NCBI RefSeq assembly: GCF_008831285.2
Contig: NC_045149.1
Span: forward strand, 5,695,500 to 5,759,499
Direction of reading: 5' to 3'
Source: Nymphaea colorata
Taxonomy: Eukaryota > Streptophyta > Magnoliopsida > Nymphaeales > Nymphaeaceae
Length of the DNA stretch: 64,000 nucleotides
Below are positions 57,371-64,000 of the stretch, piece by piece. The notes beneath the pieces are model-generated. The model saw nothing but the letters and a program-made list of their open reading frames with translations, did no database searches and was not told the origin of the DNA. Position numbers and translations under genes: made by a program. The number at the start of each line of letters is the position of its first letter. The first letter of the stretch is position 1.

Positions 57371-58500
57371 ATGGAATATCATCGTAAGGGTAAGAAGCGA
57401 GCTGGGCCGTTCACAAAGACACAAAGAGAGCCTAGTCCGGCCCATTCTGATGCGCATACCCCACGCGATGACAGTACGTCAGGGCACCAGTATGCCCAAC
57501 TGGGTGGGGGTGCTCAAACCCCACCGAGGCAGACTCCACCTGTGGATCAGCAGACTATTTTGCTGACCACGTTGCAAACACTGACCTCCCTTGTATAGTC
57601 CATGGTCAGTAACCAGAGGAGTAATGCATCTCCTTCAGGAGGCACCACTGCGCCACGTAAGGAGAAGGCATCAGCGGTGTCGTTTCAACAGTTCATGGCG
57701 ATGCAACCACCTATCTTTTCAGGAGGGTACAGTCACGATAAGGCAAAGCAGTGGATTGAGGAAGTTGAACGCATCTTTGTGCTTCTGAAGATGCTTGAGA
57801 AAGACAAAGTGAACTATGGCACTTACCTCCTGAAAGGTGATGCCATGGACTGGTGGTAATCAACTCTTGAGATCCGGTATGCAGGCCAACCGTCAATTTC
57901 TTGGAAGCAGTTTAGAGATTCCTTCCTCAACACCTACTACCCAGTGCATGCTAGAGACAAGAACATGCAAGAGTTTCTTGATATGCAGCAAAATCAAATG
58001 AGCTTGGACGAATATATTACAAGATATCGACACTTGGAGGCGTATTGCCCACACTTCTATACTACAGATGGAGCCAGAGCAGGCAAGTTTGTGCGCGGTC
58101 TGCGGGAGGGACTGCGAAGCAAAGTTTTGACGAGTAGACCTCGTGACTTGGACGAGGTGGTCACTATGGCAAGATGTATAGAAGAAGACTGGGCGAGGAC
58201 ACAGAAGGATCACCAGAAGAAAGCAGCCTAGCATTCACAAGGTGAACGAACACAGGTGAAGCGCCAACACTTTGCGGGCAGGACAAGGCCTTATTAGAGG
58301 CGGGATGACCGAACTTTCAGACGGAACCAGCCAACCCATAGTGAGGCCACCCAGGGGTCAGTGGCCACTCCGACTTCTCAGAGGTGCCCTACTTGTTCAC
58401 GTGTGCACCCCAGGAGGCCGTGCTATCGAGAGATCAGAGCTTGCTTACACTGTGGAAGGATGAGACAGTTTATCAAAGATTGTCCCTTAAAAAAAAAAGA
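57371..58500 (+). pseudogene. Tekay-like gag with broken zinc knuckle
   Basis: Gag starts MEYHRKGKKRAG at 57371. It continues in one frame past stops at 57596 (TAG), 57857 (TAA), 58229 (TAG) and 58295 (TAG). The retrotransposon gag domain (FSGGYSHDKAKQWIEEVER, YITRYRHLEAYCPHFY, KFVRGLREGLRSKVLT) lies between. A CPTCSRVHPRRPCYR motif is followed by CLHCGRMRQFIKDC at about 58440-58480, where the knuckle histidine is replaced by Gln. A run of A at 58488-58498 then shifts the frame. The protein cannot be made as a whole. Confidence 0.92.
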
Positions 58501-59043
58501 GAGTTGAAGAAGCCTGAGGCCGGTCCTTCTAGCACACGACAGACGACTGGATGTGTCTATGCTACTACCGTGGAGGAGCTTCAGGCACACGACCTTGTTG
58601 AAGGTACTTTACTTGTTGGTTCTCATATTGCTAGAGTGTTGTTTGATGCTGGGGCGACCCATTCATTTATATCTAGTTGATTTGCTACTTCACTAAAAGT
58701 GTCTGCTAGGAAGATGCCATATGTTTTGCAAGTTGTTAGCCCTATGCATGCTCAAGAGTCGTGTAGTGAGTATCTACCTGATGTGGACGTGGAGATCCAT
58801 CAGCATCACTTACTTGCACAGTTGGTGATCATGAGTCTCAACGAATTTGATGTAATTTTGGGCATGGAATGGTTATATGTGCATTATGCTAATATAGATT
58901 GCAGGAAGAAGCAGATACAGCTGTTCACTGATGAAATGCAACCTATGGATTTCTATGCTCGCAAAGCTAGTCGAACTGACAAGATAATGGTGTCTGCATT
59001 GAAAGCTAAACAGCTGATAGAAAATGGAAGTGTTGCTTTCTAA
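58501..59043 (+). pseudogene. Tekay-like aspartic protease region
   Basis: Open in two pieces: up to the TGA at 58678, and 58699-59043. The first holds the protease active site ARVLFDAGATHSFI (about 58630-58675), with DAG in place of the usual D(S/T)G. The second holds the flap-side VIMSLNEFDVILGMEWL and a linker toward RT. The stop after HSFISS lies where related elements carry Arg. Confidence 0.88.
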
Positions 59044-59049
59044 GTCAAT

Positions 59050-59811
59050 GTGTTGACTAGTGAGACGGAACTGGTGAGGTTACAGGATGTGGCAGTTATG
59101 AGTGAGTACCCTGATGTGTTTCTTGAGGAACTGTCAAGTTTGTCTCCAACACAAGAAGTGAAGTTCAAGATAGAGTTGTCACCAGGGACAACTCCTATTT
59201 CTAAGGCACCCTATCGTATGGCACCAGCAGAGTTAGAAGAATTGAAGAAGCAACTACAGGAGCTCTTAGACAAGGGTTTCATCCGACCAAGTGTGTCACC
59301 TTGGGAAGCACCAGTGTTGTTTGTTAAGAAGAAAGATGGGACAATGCGCTTGTGTATAGATTATCGCATGTTGAATCAAGTCACCATCAAGAATAAGAAT
59401 CCGCTTCCAAGAATCGAAGACTTATTTGATCAGCTTAAAGATGCAAAGGTTTTCTCCAAGATCGATCTGAGGACAGGTTATCATCAACTCTTGATGCGGG
59501 AGGAAAATGTTGCTAAGACTGCTTTTCGAACCAGATATGGGCACTATAAATTCAGGGTCATGCCTTTTGGGTTGACCAATGCTCCCGCAGCGTTCATGGA
59601 CCTCATGAATCGGGTTTTCCAAGAGTTCTTGGATCCATTTGTTATTGTTTTTGTTGATGATATTTTGGTGTACTCAGAGAGTGTGACAGAGCATCGAGAT
59701 CACTTGAGAAGTGTATTGGGTCTTTTGCGCAAGCATAAGTTATATGCCAAGTATTCAAAATGTGAATTTTGGCTAAAGAAGGTAAACTTTCTGGGGTCAT
59801 GTAATCTCTAA
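59050..59811 (+). pseudogene. Tekay-like reverse transcriptase
   Basis: The 253-codon frame holds an almost perfect Ty3/gypsy RT. It contains [87 protein letters not shown], and the catalytic [15 protein letters not shown] near 59650 with both aspartates. The C-terminal side is [12 protein letters not shown]. One extra base in CTTTCTGGGGTCATG (about 59790) breaks the frame before the RT/RNase H connection. The RT domain itself is intact at the residue level. Confidence 0.95.
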
Positions 59812-59925
59812 AGATGGAGTATCCGTCGATCCGGCTAAGGTGTCAGCTGTGCAGGACTGGAGGACGCCATGCAGTGTAACCAAGGTTAGAAGCTTTTTGG
59901 GATTGGCAGGATATTACCTTTGTGA
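59812..59925 (+). pseudogene. RT-RNase H linker ending at an internal deletion
   Basis: After the shift the frame reads [20 protein letters not shown] and then [11 protein letters not shown] at about 59885-59920. It then jumps to [17 protein letters not shown], which belongs just before the integrase in related elements. The RNase H domain and the linker after it are gone. The deletion point is at about 59921. Confidence 0.88.
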
Positions 59926-61390
59926 CGAGAACAAAGCAACGATGAGTGCCGTGATACAACACCCTTTGATGGAAGAGCTTGTATTGAAGCAAAAGGAAGA
60001 TCCTGATTTTGTTAAGAACGTGGAAGAGTGTAAGAAGGTAGATGCCTTTTGGCATCAAGATGAAGATGGTTCATTGCGGTTTCGACATAGATTGTGGGTC
60101 CCTAGAGATGAAGGGGTGAAGCGGCGGTTGCTTGATGAAGCTCATAAATCTAAGTTTTCTATACACCCTGGCAGTACAAAAATGTTTCAAGATATGAGAA
60201 GAAACTTTTGGTGGCCTGGAATGAAGCGTGAAATTGCAGAATATGTAGCAAAGTGTTTAGTTTGCCAACGGGTCAAAGTAGAGCATCAATGGCCAGGAGG
60301 CTTGTTGCAGTGAATCGATATCCCAGTATGGAAATGGGAAAACATTACAATGGATTTTGTGGTTGGATTGCCTCACACCCGAAGACAGTACGATGCCATA
60401 TGGGTGATTGTTGATCGACTGACGAAGTCCGCTCATTTTCTGTCTATTAGAATTAATTAGTCTTTGAAAAGTCTCGCAGAGTTATATATTGGCGAGATAG
60501 TGAGATTGCATGGTGTGCCAAGGTCTATCATTTCGGATCGAGATCCACGTTTTACCTCTACATTTTGGGGGCAATTGCAGCTTTGGGTACCAAGCTTAAG
60601 CTGAGCACAGCGTTCTACCCCCAAACTGATGGGCAATCGGAGAGGACCATTCAGACATTAGAGGACACGTTGCATGCATGTGTCTTAGAGTGGAAAGGAG
60701 AATGAGACAAACATGTGAAAATGACAGAATTTGCATATAATAATAGTTACCACTTTAGTATTGGGATGACACCTTTTAAAGCTTTGTATGGAAGGCCGTG
60801 TAGATCGCTAGTTTGTTGGACCGAATTGGGTGATGGTAAGATCGAAAACCCTTTAGTATTGCAACACTACACCGACCAAGTGCAATTGATAAGGACAAAG
60901 TTGTTGACTGCTCAGAGTAGACAGAAAAGCTATGCCGACATTCGTCATAGAGAATTGACTTTTGAGGTTAGTGATCATGTGTTCTTGAAGATTTCTCCTA
61001 CTAAAGGTGTTTTTCGTTTTGGTGTGAAGGGAAAGTTGAGCCCGAGGTTCGTAGGACCTTTTGAGGTATTAGAGAAGATTGGAGAGGTGGCATACAGATT
61101 GGCACTACCACCTGACTGGAGTCATGTTCATGACATTTTCCATGTTTCCATGCTTCGAAAGTATGTACCAGATCCTACGCATGTGATTGATTTTCAAGGT
61201 ATTCAAGTGCAAGATGATTTGACGATGGAAGAGAAGCCTATTAGAATTGTGGATCAAAGAGAGCAAGTGCTTCGTACGAAAATAATTTCTTTAGTAAAGG
61301 TGGAATGACAGTACCATGGGTTGAAGGAGAGCACATGGGAACCTGAGGAGGACATACGGAAGAGATACCCCCATCTGTTCTTGCATTGAA
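59926..61390 (+). pseudogene. Tekay-like integrase with C-terminal chromodomain-type tail
   Basis: The zinc-binding H-H-C-C part is complete ([15 protein letters not shown] ... [12 protein letters not shown], 60130-60270). The catalytic core shows the first Asp in NITMDFVVGLPH (60350), the second in [11 protein letters not shown] (60530), and the Glu in GQSERTIQTLED (60635). A one-base change near 60575 and stops at 60313, about 60459 and 60704 break the frame. The frame 60715-61308 gives the integrase C terminus (FRFGVKGKLSPRFVGPFEVL, VSMLRKYVPDP). A chromodomain-like end follows with ESTWEPEEDI and RYPHLF by 61385. A TGA at 61306 lies where Trp is expected. Confidence 0.93.
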
Positions 61391-61404
61391 GTATGATCTA
61401 AATT

Positions 61405-61436
61405 TCGAGGACGAATTTTTTTTTAGGATGGTAGGA
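61405..61436 (+). other. Polypurine/pre-LTR tract
   Basis: TCGAGGACGAATTTT followed by TTTTAGGATGGTAGGA sits directly before TGTAACGC of the 3' LTR. This is the characteristic spacer of Tekay-like elements, with a short purine-rich end acting as plus-strand primer. Confidence 0.7.
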
Positions 61437-64000
61437 TGTAACGCTCGTTATGTTTTGAGCAAGTCGGGTCGGATCGGGACTCAGACCCGGACCCGAACCC
61501 TTGGCGTGAAAGAGCTGACGCGAGGGCTCTTCTCCCTCGCCTTTCCCTCTTTCCTCTCATCTATCTCCTAGGTGCTCTCGGGCCAGTGCAGAGAAGAAGA
61601 AGAAGACGGAGGTGGTGCCGGCAGCAGCGAGGATGGCGGCGGCGACGGTGTTGCATAGGTAAGCCATCGGTCTCCCTCTCTCCCTATCCTTTCTTTCTCC
61701 CTTCCTCTCCTCCGCCACTCTCACCCACTTTCGCCTCTCTGTCTGTCTTCCCCTTGTTGTTCCCCTTTTTCCGTCTCTCTCTCTCTTGTCTCTCTTGCGC
61801 TCTCTCTTCTCTGCCCGTTTTTTTTTTCTCTGCCAGTGCCCTCTCTCCCTTCTCTCACGTGCTCTCACCTCACTGCCTTCTTTTCCCCTTTTGACCGAAC
61901 CCTTTCTCCCTCTCGTTTTCAGCCTACCTAACATCTACCGTAGGTTTTTTTTTTTTATGGCAGACCCCTCCCTTGAGGCCCCTTCTCGCTGATTTTGATT
62001 ATATTATGGGTTTGGTTGATTTGCAGCTAGGGGAACGTATTCTTCCCCTCATAACAGCGACTAGGTGGTGTTGGTGGTGGAGTCTTGGCACGATTTTTGC
62101 CGTTTGGGGATCGATTGAGCGCTTGGGGTGGCTGTCGGAGACGTTACAACAGTTCGGATTCTTGTTTTGGGGTGAGCAAGATCTAATCAAGCCCAAATTA
62201 TTGAATATCATCGATTAGAGCATGTATAATTACTGTTTGAGCATGTTAGAGTTTAGAATTGATGATTTGGGACGCATGTTAGAGATTTTGTTTTTGGAGA
62301 AAGTTTAGGATTATGTTGGAAAAACAATAATTCATGTATTTAATGACCATTTAAGCATGATGGGTTAATTTTCGAAGCAATAGGGAAGCATGGTAGAGTT
62401 TGTGATGTTGTGAGGAAAATTTAGGACCGTTTTAGTGAGTATGTAGCGCGCGTTTTTGTGAACGGGTGCATCTTGGAGTTAAATAGGGATAACGTACATA
62501 AGTTGGATGTGCCTTTGGGGATTGATGCCTGGATTAAAGAAAGTTTTGAGAAAGGTGTTAGTGGAGGATGGATTGATGGCTTTGGGTTTTGATGTTAGGT
62601 GGCAACGTCGAGATGTAAGGAGGAGGCTTTTTGGAGAGCTTGTAGGTCGACACTACGTGTCGACACTCTCTTGAGGCGATGACACGTGCCTCAACGATTT
62701 TGTTTAGTATTTGTTTGAATTGTTGGGTATCTAGTAGGAATCTTATATTTTGTTTATGTCTGCAGGTACACCGGGCATGTCCCGTCGACCTTGAGCTACC
62801 AGATTCGAAGCTCGAGGCATTTTGAAGAGTCTTGTGAACGCGCCACAGGTATGGCGACATTCCAGGCAAATACCTGCATGGGCAAGTGTGTGAATGTGTG
62901 TTCCTAAGATCATGAGATCCTAGGATTTGTGATGTGAATTGATTGATTGTTCCGTGAATGAATGTGTGTATGCATGTACATGAATTGATTTATGATATGA
63001 ATTGTTTTGAAAGGCTTATTGTAATTGTTTTGAAAATGTTACGCATTTGCATGTGCATGCTAGAATTTGATAACTGTTTAGGACAGATGAGGCGGGGTAT
63101 CGAGTCGAGTGTCTCCTCCACCCCAATTGTGCATTAGAAAACATCCTAGAATGATAATTGCATAGGACAACTACGAGCCCACCACAGATCGAGACTACTC
63201 TCTATGGTTTGGCTAAGTTTTCAAAGATGTGATTGTTATGTTGATGAATGTGAATGTTGTGTTTATTGAATACACATTGCCGTGGGCAATGATGCAAATG
63301 ATTGCACAGAGGGTAGTTGTACCCATATTGTTATGACGGCTAGCCAAAACTGTTGTTGTTATGTGTAACCCTCGTGTGGAGGCAATTGGAGGTGTGGGTT
63401 CACTCGTGAAGTGAACCAACCCCATGAGCTAGCCAGTTAATTGTGTTTGTGCAAGTATAAATATAAGAATGAAAGAATAAGAGATGAGAGGCCGGTGGGA
63501 TATGACTATGTGTTTAGGAGTTGTCCCGCTTTCGCCACTGGTCTCGCCTGTTCGGAACGCAGGCGGTGCAAGGCTCCAGGGTACTGTTGTGTGATGTGCT
63601 TGGAGCATAGGCTCCCGCCTTCCCAACCTGGGTGTCCTAGCGAAGGCTGAGTATATCTCCTTGGAATTCACACATCCATGGATGAGTGCTCTACCGCTGC
63701 AACGGATAGATGGATCCATACTGTTCTGGGCCACCACGGGGGTTGTCTCTCGGCTCTAGGCCACCCGCGGTGTGCACGTGCATGTGTTTGCACCCACAGG
63801 AACTGTAAATTCACTGATAGTAATGAAACTGAAATGTATGTGATTGAAATGTACATGATTGATGTGCATGTGACTGTTGTAGTTATGAATGCAAGTGACA
63901 TGTTTGAGGATGCCTTGCATGTGATTGAAATTATGTTATTGTAGTCATTGAGTGACCTCTGCATGTCGTGTCCTGACACGACATAATGATAGATTGTTCT
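61437..64000 (+). mobile_element. 3' LTR, running off the window
   Basis: Starts TGTAACGCTCGTTATG after the polypurine tract and carries all landmark blocks of the family. The window ends at the base matching 56714 of the 5' LTR copy, so about 421 bp more are expected, giving an LTR of about 2985 bp. The short open frames on both strands recur in all LTR copies and are part of the LTR. Confidence 0.95.
63441..63650 (+). other. Recurrent Cys-rich small ORF in the 3' LTR
   Basis: 69 codons starting MCLCKYKYKNERIRDERPVG, with LACSERRRC and YCCVMCLEH. See the copy at 22020 for the comparison. Confidence 0.35.

Overview
The window is nuclear DNA from a flowering plant. Two split host genes have exons bounded by GT..AG introns and match plant protein families, and most of the rest is LTR retrotransposons, a LINE, TIR/MITE elements and microsatellites. 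The species cannot be told from sequence alone.

Host genes. (1) A complete signal peptide peptidase-like gene of the plant SPPL1 type lies on the minus strand. Its coding exons are 11421..10624, 9022..8822 and 5879..5763 (371 aa, all junctions phase 0), with an untranslated first exon near 12576..12850. (2) A dihydrodipicolinate synthase (DHDPS, plastid lysine synthesis) lies on the plus strand. Its large terminal exon is 49740..50667, and a short upstream exon at 45380..45463 splices to it in frame. The exon carrying the start codon was not identified; a weak candidate is a CT-rich leader near 35440..35712.

Layout. 1-2.6 kb: microsatellites, no gene. 2.8-5 kb: dead L1-type LINE. 5.7-12.9 kb: SPPL1. 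13.7-19.6 kb: repeat-built region containing a decayed plant-mobile-domain-like sequence, arms of oppositely oriented GTTATCTCA-type repeats and a ~135-bp tandem array. 19.9-23.05 kb: solo LTR with a 5-bp target duplication. 25.7-29.8 kb: TTA-flanked TIR element with a second solo LTR nested inside. 30.7-31.1 kb: unrecognised ORF. 31.3-34.4 kb: decayed Ty3/gypsy element. 34.8-35.2 kb: short member of the TTA-flanked family. 36.6-45 kb: MITE cluster (two hAT-like elements with 8-bp duplications, inverted copies, a third TIR family) and a gypsy RT fragment. 45.7-49.2 kb: Ty1/copia element with 285-bp LTRs, inserted antisense inside a DHDPS intron. 51.3-51.6 kb: GC-rich MITE-like repeat. 53.8-55.99 kb: Tat/Athila-like gypsy fragment, cut off at the junction with a younger chromovirus (Tekay/Del-like) at 55.99-64 kb whose 3' LTR runs off the window.

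The two solo LTRs and the 55.99-64 kb element belong to one long-LTR (~3 kb) family, all in plus orientation. Three retroelements here have lost an internal block around RT, RNase H or integrase, so the window is a graveyard of non-autonomous derivatives around two conserved housekeeping genes.
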